DNA of 36,505 nucleotides. Source: a virus. The notes under the pieces were generated by a model. The model saw nothing but the letters and a program-made list of their open reading frames with translations. It was not told the origin of the DNA and searched no databases. Location of the stretch: positions 1-36,505 of IMG/VR virus record IMGVR_UViG_3300030419_000880; one strand, written 5' to 3'. This document shows positions 1 to 5,945 of the stretch, piece by piece; the stretch's first letter is position 1; the number at the start of each line of letters is the position of its first letter. A program made the position numbers and the translations under genes.

Positions 1-95
1 TGTAGTCTGTAATTTTCCATAAGAGAATCACAATATTTTTCTGTCCATCCTAAAACTCTTTCTGGTAAAGTTGTTTGAACTGGTGTTGCAGTCAT
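1..95 (-). CDS. Partial unknown protein (N-terminus only)
   Basis: An open reading frame begins with ATG at 95 on the minus strand and runs off the left edge without a stop, so about 31 N-terminal residues are visible. It starts MTATPVQTTLPERVLGW and continues with TEKYCDSLMENY. A purine-rich AAAGGGA lies about 10 nt upstream of the ATG. A late-promoter-type octamer at 168-175 stands upstream in the intergenic space and would drive it. The fragment is too short to assign to a family. The reading frame, start and promoter make a real gene likely, but the product is unknown. Confidence 0.55.
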   Translation of the reverse strand, partial: MTATPVQTTLPERVLGWTEKYCDSLMENYRL

Positions 96-138
96 AAATG
101 ATAAATCCCTTTGTACTCTTATATTATAACCACTACAG

Positions 139-151
139 ACCCTTCTAGGGT
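139..151 (-). other. Small inverted repeat in the leader of the left-edge gene
   Basis: ACCCT-TCT-AGGGT forms a five-base-pair stem with a three-base loop. It lies between the late-promoter octamer at 168-175 and the ATG at 95, so it would fall in the 5' untranslated leader. No T-run follows on the minus strand, so it is not a typical terminator. It could be a leader hairpin or chance. Confidence 0.25.
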
Positions 152-167
152 GCAATGGTAGACAGTT

Positions 168-175
168 TATTTATT
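168..175 (-). promoter_or_regulatory. Late promoter octamer AATAAATA
   Basis: Read on the minus strand this is AATAAATA, matching the NATAAATA form of the T4-type late promoter known from cyanophages. It lies in the 91-bp gap between the 101-aa gene (stop at 187) and the left-edge gene (ATG at 95), pointing toward the latter. The same octamer recurs before several tail-fibre genes in this window. Confidence 0.5.
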
Positions 176-186
176 GGCACACTCTC

Positions 187-492
187 CTACTTCTCTTTCA
201 ATAATTCTGTTAATTTATGTGTTTGATTTTGTAAGTGAATCATTTCTTCTTGCAATCTCCCAACCTTTTGATTAAGTTCTACTATCCACTCATATAATGC
301 TTTATTACTTAATTCTAAAGGTTGTTCGATATTTTCTTCTACTTGCCATTTATTATTCAAATGTCCTTCTTCTTTTACCCAAAATCCATCACCAGACATT
401 TCCCATCCATCTTCAATTAAATCGTCATAAGTTCTTTCATCAAAGAAATTTCTTTTCCATTTACCTAATGAGTGTTTTAATGACTTAAACAT
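187..492 (-). CDS. Hypothetical protein with C-terminal coiled coil (101 aa)
   Basis: I do not recognise the family. The N-terminal 20 residues are basic (MFKSLKHSLGKWKRNFF). Residues 20-45 contain a short aromatic segment, GDGFWVKEEG, and residues 62-101 form a clear amphipathic heptad pattern (LNQKVGRLQEEMIHLQNQ) that predicts a coiled coil, so it may oligomerise. A strong ribosome site, AGGAGG, lies just before the ATG at 492. It is the third gene of an operon after the SF2 helicase (699-1916) and the 64-aa protein (502-696), with a gap of only 9 bp, and probably shares the helicase promoter near 1940. No signal peptide or membrane segment is visible. Confidence 0.6.
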   Translation of the reverse strand: MFKSLKHSLGKWKRNFFDERTYDDLIEDGWEMSGDGFWVKEEGHLNNKWQVEENIEQPLELSNKALYEWIVELNQKVGRLQEEMIHLQNQTHKLTELLKEK

Positions 493-501
493 TTTAACCT
501 C

Positions 502-696
502 CTATTTAATAAGATACCAGTGTTGATCATTACTCTTTCTAATAACAAAAGAGCGATTCTTTTTGATGTTTTCTACATAATAACTATCAGAATCTTCTTC
601 CAATACTCTACAAGAATGAAGAGACATAAATTTATCCGTAAAATCTACTTTTGCTTCCGTACTTTTAGGGGAAACATAAACAAATTTGTTTTTCAT
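502..696 (-). CDS. Hypothetical small protein (64 aa)
   Basis: I do not recognise this family. It is a short, charged, soluble-looking protein starting MKNKFVYVSPKSTEAKVDF and ending QHWYLIK, with predicted alternating beta strands (SYYVENIKK, RSFVIRK). The ATG at 696 lies 2 nt after the helicase stop (TAATTATG), so translation is probably coupled to the helicase. The next gene starts 9 bp downstream. The position suggests an early-expressed accessory protein rather than a virion component. It is accepted as real because it fills the interval exactly between two good genes on the same strand. Confidence 0.55.
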   Translation of the reverse strand: MKNKFVYVSPKSTEAKVDFTDKFMSLHSCRVLEEDSDSYYVENIKKNRSFVIRKSNDQHWYLIK

Positions 697-698
697 AA

Positions 699-1916
699 TT
701 ACTTAGTAATAGTAGAAACAGCAGCATCACCTTTTTCAAACACAATGTCAACAACATTATGTAATTTACGAGAGGTGGTGATGCCAACCTTATCGTAAAC
801 TGGTACACAAATTAAACCATAAGTTTTAGTTGCATTACCCTTACGAATTACACGACCAATAGTTTGACTAATGGTGATGTAATCCATACTTCTAAGTAAC
901 ACAACTGATTCTAATCCTTTAACATTAATACCCTCAGATAATATACTGTGATGTAATACTACAAAAGATTTGCTACTATCTTCACCCCATTCATTAAGAA
1001 TATTAAAGAATTCTTGTCTGGATACTTTCTTACCATCTATAACTGCACCAGTCTTAGATGTTATATACATCCAAGAATATCCACGAGATTTTAACTGATA
1101 ACAGAAATCAGTTAATGATGTTAAACTAACAATTTGTTTGGTAGATCTTGCACAGATAAGTATTTTATTCTTAGCAGAATCATCAATAGTGTTTAATAGA
1201 TAATCACATTCTTTTTCATGCTTAAATCTGCTATCATCTACAACATCTACTTTATTAATAGACACTTTAGGGGGAAGAATATATCCTTGTTCTACTAACT
1301 GAGGTGCTGGTACTTGTGCAATAACTTTACCATAAATGTCCTCATCATTCATACCTATTCTAGTTGGAGTTTTAGAATGTTTAGGTGTAGCAGTAAAGAA
1401 ATAGCAACGATTAGAATATATTGAATAATACTCAACTGCCTCTACAAAGTTCTTCTGAATACTATTATGTGCTTCATCAAAGTATATTGTATCAACCTCA
1501 ATATCTGCCTCTTGTACTCTATTAAGAGAATGATATGTAGAGAAGATTAACTTATTGTATCTGTAATTCTGTTCAGTCCACGCACGAATATCATCAGGAT
1601 TTGTGGTAGATTGATGAGAAGTATCGCCAGAATGTACATGCAACACTTTATATTGAAGCATAGGATGTGTAGATAAATGTTCTACAAAATCCTCACACAA
1701 TTGCTGTGCTAATAGAATACGAGGGGCAACAATTACAATAGTTTTTCTATCAGGATCACTTAAAACTATATCCCAATTACAACTATTGAACTCTCTTTGT
1801 GTATCTTTAATCATACATAAAGTCTTGCCACCACCCGTAGGCACAAGAACCTGACCCTTCATATTACTACGAAGAGAATCAAGAACTGTGATCTGGTGTG
1901 GTCTTAATTGAACCAT
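699..1916 (-). CDS. SF2 DEAH-type helicase (UvsW-like or ResIII-like)
   Basis: A 405-residue superfamily 2 helicase/translocase. Visible motifs in order: N-terminal Q/RPHQ motif (RPHQITVL, residues 5-12), Walker A PTGGGKT (26-32), motif Ia IVAPRILL (62-69), DEAH box FDEAH (146-150), motif III FTATP (174-178) and motif VI QTIGRVIRKG (351-360) with its arginine finger. Both RecA-like lobes are complete. In T4-like phages this architecture is seen in UvsW, which remodels recombination and stalled-fork intermediates. The same fold (ResIII) also occurs in restriction-linked helicases, and here it lies next to two DNA methyltransferases. ATG at 1916 is preferred over the TTG one codon upstream. A sigma70-like promoter sits directly upstream. 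Helicase identity is secure; the biological role is inferred. Confidence 0.9.
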   Translation of the reverse strand: MVQLRPHQITVLDSLRSNMKGQVLVPTGGGKTLCMIKDTQREFNSCNWDIVLSDPDRKTIVIVAPRILLAQQLCEDFVEHLSTHPMLQYKVLHVHSGDTSHQSTTNPDDIRAWTEQNYRYNKLIFSTYHSLNRVQEADIEVDTIYFDEAHNSIQKNFVEAVEYYSIYSNRCYFFTATPKHSKTPTRIGMNDEDIYGKVIAQVPAPQLVEQGYILPPKVSINKVDVVDDSRFKHEKECDYLLNTIDDSAKNKILICARSTKQIVSLTSLTDFCYQLKSRGYSWMYITSKTGAVIDGKKVSRQEFFNILNEWGEDSSKSFVVLHHSILSEGINVKGLESVVLLRSMDYITISQTIGRVIRKGNATKTYGLICVPVYDKVGITTSRKLHNVVDIVFEKGDAAVSTITK

Positions 1917-1928
1917 CAAAATTTTATC

Positions 1929-1940
1929 AATACATGTATT
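1929..1940. promoter_or_regulatory. 12-bp perfect palindrome at helicase promoter (possible operator)
   Basis: AATACATGTATT is a perfect 12-bp palindrome. It overlaps the downstream end of the -10 hexamer (1938-1943) and the expected transcription start of the helicase operon. Symmetric sites in this position commonly bind dimeric repressors, so an operator is a reasonable inference. No candidate repressor gene is seen in the window. Confidence 0.35.
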
Positions 1941-1966
1941 ATAATGGAAAAAACACCTAATGGAAA
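1938..1966 (-). promoter_or_regulatory. Sigma70-like promoter for helicase operon
   Basis: On the minus strand a perfect TATAAT (1943 down to 1938) is preceded, after exactly 17 bp, by TTTCCA (1966 down to 1961), which matches four of six bases of TTGACA. The helicase ATG is at 1916. This fits early transcription by unmodified host RNA polymerase, unlike the NATAAATA octamers used by the structural genes. Confidence 0.5.
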
Positions 1967-1967
1967 T

Positions 1968-2888
1968 TTAATGTGCCACTACGCTCACTGGCACACGATC
2001 TATTATCAAATTACCATAGTCCTCATGCAGTTCACATCCTATGTAATACCTATCCAACATTTTTGATACCATTGCAGTAGTTCCAGATCCCATAAATGGA
2101 TCTAAAATGATATCACCAACTTCTGAACCTGCCTTAATACATGGTTCTACTAAATCAGGTGGGAAAGTAGCAAAATGAGCACCCTTATATGGTTTGTTAG
2201 TTATACTCCAAACAGACCTTTTATTCTTCTTTGGATATGATTTAGTGAGTCCAGAATGGGGTTGTAATCCTGTACCTTTATTGTGATATTTTCCTTTAGT
2301 TCTATCACGAGTACCCCAATCTTTTGCTGGTTCTTTGATACTTTCATTATCATAATAATACTTCCTATTTTTACTTAGTAAAAACAAATATTCATGTGAT
2401 TTAGTACATCTATCCTTCACACTTTCAGGCATTGGATTAGGTTTATGCCATATAATATCCTGCCTTAAGTACCATCCATCTGCTCTTAATGCAAATGCTA
2501 ACATCCAAGGAATTCCAATCAAATCTTTCTCTTTTAATCCATCTAATTTGTTTCCACGTTTAGAACATTTATCTGGTAAATCTTGCTTAGTAGCAGATAC
2601 AGTTTGTTTAGGATATGATTGACCTTTACCAGGTCTATAGTTATAATAACTATCACCAATGTTTAACCATAATGTACCATCCTCAGTTAGCAGATTACGC
2701 ACTTCTCGGAATACTTCTACTAATTTTTGAATATACTCTTCTGGAGATGATTCTTGACCTATTTGGTTATCCTCCCCTCCATAATCTCTTAAACCATAAT
2801 AAGGTGGAGAAGTAATGCAACACCTTGCTTTTTCATCGAATTCTTTAAGAGTTTGAAGACAATCTCCAAATAAAATAGTATCTTTCAA
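1968..2888 (-). CDS. DNA methyltransferase, beta-type (SPPY ... DPFMGSGTT)
   Basis: A site-specific amino-methyltransferase of about 306 residues. The catalytic motif TSPPYYGLRDY is near the N-terminus (SPPY at 27-30) and the SAM-binding motif DPFMGSGTT is near the C-terminus (from 263). This order (IV before I) defines the beta group, which methylates N6 of adenine or N4 of cytosine. Other blocks are NIGDSYYN and WHKPNPMPESV. An upstream GTG would add 42 residues that overlap a membrane-protein gene out of frame, and the ATG at 2900 lacks a ribosome site. TTG at 2888 is preferred because GGAGGG lies 4 nt upstream and it overlaps the upstream stop as TTGA. Target sequence cannot be told. It probably pairs with the neighbouring methyltransferase and possible nuclease. 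Confidence 0.88.
   Translation of the reverse strand: MKDTILFGDCLQTLKEFDEKARCCITSPPYYGLRDYGGEDNQIGQESSPEEYIQKLVEVFREVRNLLTEDGTLWLNIGDSYYNYRPGKGQSYPKQTVSATKQDLPDKCSKRGNKLDGLKEKDLIGIPWMLAFALRADGWYLRQDIIWHKPNPMPESVKDRCTKSHEYLFLLSKNRKYYYDNESIKEPAKDWGTRDRTKGKYHNKGTGLQPHSGLTKSYPKKNKRSVWSITNKPYKGAHFATFPPDLVEPCIKAGSEVGDIILDPFMGSGTTAMVSKMLDRYYIGCELHEDYGNLIIDRVPVSVVAH
1972..1995 (-). terminator. Weak hairpin at end of the methyltransferase gene
   Basis: TGTGCCA and TGGCACA form a seven-base-pair stem with a ten-base loop over the last codons of the beta methyltransferase gene. On the minus strand it is followed by AT-rich sequence and, some 20 nt later, a T6 run. It may end or attenuate the methyltransferase transcript before the helicase promoter, but the T-run is too distant for a standard intrinsic terminator. 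Confidence 0.25.
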
Positions 2889-3139
2889 GATGCCCTCCAT
2901 GCAACATAAAGTATATACAATAATCCTAATAACATCATAAAAGTAATAGGAAAGAATGGTATGATTGTAATTACATGAATTACTTGTATTATTACTATAC
3001 CATAAAATATCCACATTATAGTCATTCCTACTTTATTATGAAATGAACCACGTTTATACTCTGGTGGTGATATATTTTGTTTCCATATATCACTAGACAT
3101 GTATTCATCTTCATGTATTTTTCTTTTCATTTTAATCAT
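2885..3139 (-). CDS. Small two-helix membrane protein (84 aa)
   Basis: The first 37 residues are charged and probably cytoplasmic (MKRKIHEDEY, PPEYKRGSF). Residues 38-60 (TIMWIFYGIVIIQVIHVITI) and 64-81 (PITFMMLLGLLYILYVAW) are two hydrophobic segments long enough to span the membrane, separated by a short turn (PFFP). The start overlaps the upstream methyltransferase stop as ATGA, with an AGAGGT ribosome site. Its last codons (W-R-A-S-stop) encode the GGAGGG ribosome site and TTG start of the beta methyltransferase. I recognise no family. Its place between two methyltransferases suggests it belongs to that cassette, perhaps acting at the membrane in exclusion or as a small effector, but nothing in the sequence proves this. 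Confidence 0.6.
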   Translation of the reverse strand: MIKMKRKIHEDEYMSSDIWKQNISPPEYKRGSFHNKVGMTIMWIFYGIVIIQVIHVITIIPFFPITFMMLLGLLYILYVAWRAS

Positions 3140-4059
3140 AATAATACCTCTAAAAAATTGTTTGGGTTAATAACACTATCACATATCCATCTTACTTCCT
3201 TAAATGATATTCTCTTTCTATACTTACCACTCTTTTGTAATGATTTAAAAGATGTAAGATAGAAATCCTTAGTTGATAGTCTATAAGATGTAATTGCATC
3301 ATTAATTAATGATAAATGTTCATCCCCTATATGTGGAGAATTTATAGAGAATATATTTCTATTTGTATTCTTATACTCTACACTTCCCACTTTAACATGT
3401 ATATTATCTCCATCAATTCTATCAATTCCATTCACAATATGTCTATATGAATCACGAGGATTAAATGTCATTTCAAATGGTACACTTCGAGGAGTATTAC
3501 GATAATCTAAAATAATTTCTTCACCGTTAATATATGTTCTTTTCTGATCAACCTTATAGGGCACGAAGTATGCTACGCCAGCAGGATTATCAGTATCAGA
3601 GAATAGTTTCATATCAAACTTGTCCCACGCATATAATCTATCTTTAAATAGATTTTGATTCCAAAAAGTACTAGGAATAATTGCTGCTACATAATCACAA
3701 TTATCAAGACATACTTGTAGTGCATCAAGATACAAATCCTCATGTTTTAACACTACTGGTAGTTTCTTTCTTGATACTACAGTTTTAGCAAGATAAGGTG
3801 GATTAGTGATACACACTTTATATCCACGAGGAAAATCTCTAATAGTATTTCTTTCAACAACTTTAGGATGATTTGGTGCTATATCATAACCATCCCAGTC
3901 TACATCTATGTACTTAAAAAGATGCCCTGCACCAGCAAATGGTTCCAAGAATGTAACATCCTTTGGAACCATCTTATACCAATCTTTAAAAGCACCAGAC
4001 CTATTAAAAGGGTCAGTCGTTGTATAATACTGACCCAGTAATTGTTTAGTTAATACCAA
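3136..4059 (-). CDS. Adenine-specific DNA methyltransferase (gamma-type, NPPY)
   Basis: The protein begins LTKQLLGQYYTT, the usual N-terminus of gamma-class N6-adenine methyltransferases. SAM-binding motif I FLEPFAGAGHLF (37-48) is followed by acidic motif II (GYDIAP) and catalytic motif IV CITNPPYL (83-90). The C-terminal third should carry target recognition. The frame is open up to 4155, but that extension lies entirely inside the upstream gene in another frame and has no ribosome site. I chose TTG at 4059, which puts motif I at the expected distance from the start and gives a 14-nt overlap; the exact start is uncertain. The next gene overlaps its stop by ATGA. It is likely the modification partner of the possible nuclease encoded just upstream. 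Confidence 0.85.
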   Translation of the reverse strand: MVLTKQLLGQYYTTTDPFNRSGAFKDWYKMVPKDVTFLEPFAGAGHLFKYIDVDWDGYDIAPNHPKVVERNTIRDFPRGYKVCITNPPYLAKTVVSRKKLPVVLKHEDLYLDALQVCLDNCDYVAAIIPSTFWNQNLFKDRLYAWDKFDMKLFSDTDNPAGVAYFVPYKVDQKRTYINGEEIILDYRNTPRSVPFEMTFNPRDSYRHIVNGIDRIDGDNIHVKVGSVEYKNTNRNIFSINSPHIGDEHLSLINDAITSYRLSTKDFYLTSFKSLQKSGKYRKRISFKEVRWICDSVINPNNFLEVLL

Positions 4060-4744
4060 GACGTTGTTGAAATTCAGAATGATTAACGACCCAAATATTA
4101 TCAGAATCGTATGATTTCTTAAGTTCATTATACTTAGAATCAAGATCTGTGTCAATTAATAGGACATAAATCTTACCATCTTCACCATATTCTTGTGCCC
4201 ATTGTCCAAATGCTGCTGCTTCATGAAATACATTATCTTGATGTCCTCCTTCACCAAATACAATCTTGGCAAAGATATAACCTTCAAAGTTTCCAGAAAT
4301 TACACCATCTAAAGACTTAAGACAATCATATTTTCCTAATCCCTGCTCTTGAAGACGTTTAAACTCGTTTTTAGTTAATAATCTACCATCATGTGTAGGA
4401 CGTAGATCTTGATTATTTAAAGGACTAACATAAGTTCCAGTAGGTGCTGTTACTTTATTAATCTCGTTAAGAACAAAGAACTCATCTTTAGAACCTTGAC
4501 GAGATGCTTTAATAGAATTTCCATGAGCTACAGACTCAGCATAATCATAATTACCTTTACATTTACTATAAATGTCCTTACGATCTGTTCCTCTTTTTTC
4601 AACTAAACGATCAAGACTTTTGAAATTAAGGTAGGGACGTAAATCTTTCTCTACAAACTCACTGAAACAAAGAATTTCAGTAAGATTTTTATCCGTGGTT
4701 TTTTGACGAACATCACGAATCTTTGATAAATCTGCTGTGAACAT
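4046..4744 (-). CDS. Possible type II restriction endonuclease (232 aa)
   Basis: The protein is soluble, 232 residues, with no signal peptide or membrane segment. I do not recognise a named enzyme by sequence. Three observations suggest a nuclease of the PD-(D/E)XK fold. First, it is the leading gene of a cassette and overlaps an adenine methyltransferase, the usual R-M layout. Second, residues 146-170 (LDGVI, then GYIFAKIVFGEGGHQD) look like a core with D146, K160, E165 and Q169 as candidate metal-binding or catalytic residues. Third, the following hydrophobic strand IYVLLIDTD (192-200) and NIWVVNHSEF fit a central beta sheet, and the size is typical. The acidic residue normally two before the lysine is not evident (FAK), so an active-site variant or a different function remains possible. 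Confidence 0.5.
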   Translation of the reverse strand: MFTADLSKIRDVRQKTTDKNLTEILCFSEFVEKDLRPYLNFKSLDRLVEKRGTDRKDIYSKCKGNYDYAESVAHGNSIKASRQGSKDEFFVLNEINKVTAPTGTYVSPLNNQDLRPTHDGRLLTKNEFKRLQEQGLGKYDCLKSLDGVISGNFEGYIFAKIVFGEGGHQDNVFHEAAAFGQWAQEYGEDGKIYVLLIDTDLDSKYNELKKSYDSDNIWVVNHSEFQQRLGIN

Positions 4745-4755
4745 AATACTCGTTG

Positions 4756-4772
4756 CCCACTACTAAGGTGGG
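4756..4772 (-). other. Inverted repeat upstream of the possible endonuclease gene
   Basis: CCCAC-TACTAAG-GTGGG forms a five-base-pair GC-rich stem with a seven-base loop between the terminator (4802-4827) and the ATG at 4744. It could be a leader hairpin or a binding site controlling the cassette. No clear ribosome site is visible between it and the ATG. This is weak evidence on its own. Confidence 0.3.
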
Positions 4773-4801
4773 ACTGATTGATTACAATACTAATTTAACA
4801 T

Positions 4802-4827
4802 AAAAAAACACCCCGTCAAGGGGGTGT
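4802..4827 (-). terminator. Strong intrinsic terminator
   Basis: On the minus strand ACACCCC pairs with GGGGTGT across a six-base loop and is followed by seven T residues. It begins 8 nt after the stop of the 78-aa gene at 4835. It ends the leftward transcription unit of small genes and fibres and separates it from the methyltransferase/helicase cassette. It is the only strong intrinsic terminator I found in the window. Confidence 0.85.
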
Positions 4828-4834
4828 ATGACAC

Positions 4835-5071
4835 TTACGCAACTGGTACTTCAGATACTTCTATCTCTGCACCTTCCAGTTCTTTCATTCTTATAAACGA
4901 ACCTAACCTATTATAATATAAGGTATAATTTTCTGTTGTTAGGTAATAACCATCTATATCTTTTCCATCATCTGTATATCCATATGCTTTGACTTTCTCC
5001 TCTACTCCATCAATACGCAATTTTTTGGAACCATTTAAGTAAGAATGGTATCGTTCGTCTAGGTTAAACAT
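4835..5071 (-). CDS. Hypothetical protein (78 aa) before terminator
   Basis: I do not recognise this family. It is an acidic small protein with several predicted beta strands (LRIDGVEEKVKAYGY, GYYLTTENYTLYYN, SFIRMKEL) and a tyrosine-rich middle, suggesting a compact beta fold; no membrane segment or signal peptide. ATG at 5071 has no obvious Shine-Dalgarno sequence. It is preceded by a 97-bp non-coding stretch containing a seven-of-eight match to the late octamer (TGTAAATA, about 80 bp upstream of the ATG) and is followed 8 nt later by a strong terminator, which supports it as the last gene of a transcription unit. Confidence 0.6.
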   Translation of the reverse strand: MFNLDERYHSYLNGSKKLRIDGVEEKVKAYGYTDDGKDIDGYYLTTENYTLYYNRLGSFIRMKELEGAEIEVSEVPVA

Positions 5072-5168
5072 AGTTCTAAATGAGTTTGTGCGGAGATTCT
5101 AACATTATCTATAAGATTATGAAGTTTTCTTAAGATTGTCTTTAGACTCTATTTACACTTCTCAACTT

Positions 5169-5300
5169 TTAGTCCTCTTCACTTTCCTCTACTTCTAGAG
5201 TATCTTCCTCATTAAGGATACCAACACGTTTCTTATCATTCTTACTATCCCCTACAACTTCTCTTAATAAGTTGTCAACATCTTCTCGTAAGTTTGACAT
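5169..5300 (-). CDS. Tiny acidic protein (43 aa), translationally coupled
   Basis: A short frame starting MSNLREDVDNLLREVV and ending TLEVEESEED. The ATG at 5300 shares one base with the stop of the upstream 78-aa gene (TAATG), strong support for coupled translation. The N-terminal half is amphipathic helix-like, the middle is basic (SKNDKKR) and the tail is strongly acidic. The tail DNA (5180-5207) matches the tail of the upstream gene (5311-5338) over 28 nt with two differences, so the two genes share a duplicated end. Function unknown. Confidence 0.5.
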   Translation of the reverse strand: MSNLREDVDNLLREVVGDSKNDKKRVGILNEEDTLEVEESEED

Positions 5301-5536
5301 TACCCCTCCGCACTTTCCTCTACTTCTGGAGCATCTTCTACTACTTCTGCTTGTGCTTGTGCTTGATCAGCATTTATCTCTTCTTCAGTAGGTAATGTAA
5401 CTCCTAATCCCTGAAGATACTCAACTACACCTTGCAATTTAAGCAACAAAGCTCTTTGCTTATCAATATTTGTTTGAATTTCTTGTGCTTGTTGTACAAC
5501 TTGCTGCAAATGATTTTGTTGTTCTGTCATCTTCAC
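5300..5536 (-). CDS. Hypothetical coiled-coil protein with acidic tail (78 aa)
   Basis: Residues 3-45 form a glutamine-rich heptad pattern (QQNHLQQVVQQAQEIQTNI then RALLLKLQGVVEYLQ), a probable coiled coil or helical bundle. Residues 50-78 are acidic and low in complexity (EEEINADQAQAQAEVVEDAP). Small glutamine-rich coiled-coil proteins of this kind occur near tail-fibre genes of marine phages, but I cannot name this one. GAGTGAAG before the ATG is a plausible ribosome site. An imperfect late octamer lies at 5543-5550 (AATAAATT on the minus strand). The stop overlaps the start of the 43-aa gene by one base. A role as fibre chaperone or oligomerising accessory protein is possible but unproved. 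Confidence 0.6.
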   Translation of the reverse strand: MKMTEQQNHLQQVVQQAQEIQTNIDKQRALLLKLQGVVEYLQGLGVTLPTEEEINADQAQAQAEVVEDAPEVEESAEG

Positions 5537-5590
5537 TCAATGAATTTATTACTTATTATATAGGTCTTTATTTAAATTGTCAATGTTCGG

Positions 5591-5878
5591 TTATGGAGCA
5601 CTCTCATCAGCTATTAACTTATCCTTCCACGCATCCTTTACGGTTGTAGTCCAAACTGCATTACATACGGATTGAACTTCAGAACTCTCTCCCGAAATGT
5701 CTGTATCTACTAAATTATTACTACTATCCAGTTTACCAGGATTCAATACTCTACGATGAAAAGTACGACTTAGTTCTTTACCATCCTCTTTAATAATAGT
5801 AGCTTGTCTTATCTGAACTAACTTATAAGTTCCAACTATTTCCAAGCGATCTTCTTCAGTTGTTTTTGTTAATGCCAT
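5591..5878 (-). CDS. Conserved phage hypothetical protein (95 aa)
   Basis: The start (MALTKTTEEDRLEIVGTYK) and the segment LVQIRQATIIKEDGKELSR resemble a small protein that I recall next to tail-fibre genes in many marine phages; its function is not known. The N-terminal half is predicted to be beta-rich and contains a FHRRVLNPGK block. The C-terminal part (SEVQSVCNAVWTTTVKDAWK) looks helical with conserved tryptophans. There is no signal peptide or membrane segment. It lies 67 bp downstream of the 817-aa fibre gene on the same strand, so it is probably transcribed with the fibres and may be an accessory or assembly protein. Family recall is from memory and should be tested. Confidence 0.65.
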   Translation of the reverse strand: MALTKTTEEDRLEIVGTYKLVQIRQATIIKEDGKELSRTFHRRVLNPGKLDSSNNLVDTDISGESSEVQSVCNAVWTTTVKDAWKDKLIADESAP

Positions 5879-5945
5879 TAGGATAATTCTCCGAATTAAA
5901 CAGGTTTAGGCGTATTAGTTTAATGACGTAACGATTGGTCAAATA

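Noticed and set aside
2889-3014. N-terminal extension of the beta methyltransferase to a GTG at 3014
   Set aside because: It overlaps the membrane-protein gene in another frame and encodes an unlikely Asn/Tyr/Ile-rich leader; the family starts near KDTILFGDC.
4060-4155. N-terminal extension of the gamma methyltransferase
   Set aside because: It lies inside the upstream gene, has a composition unlike the family and no ribosome site.
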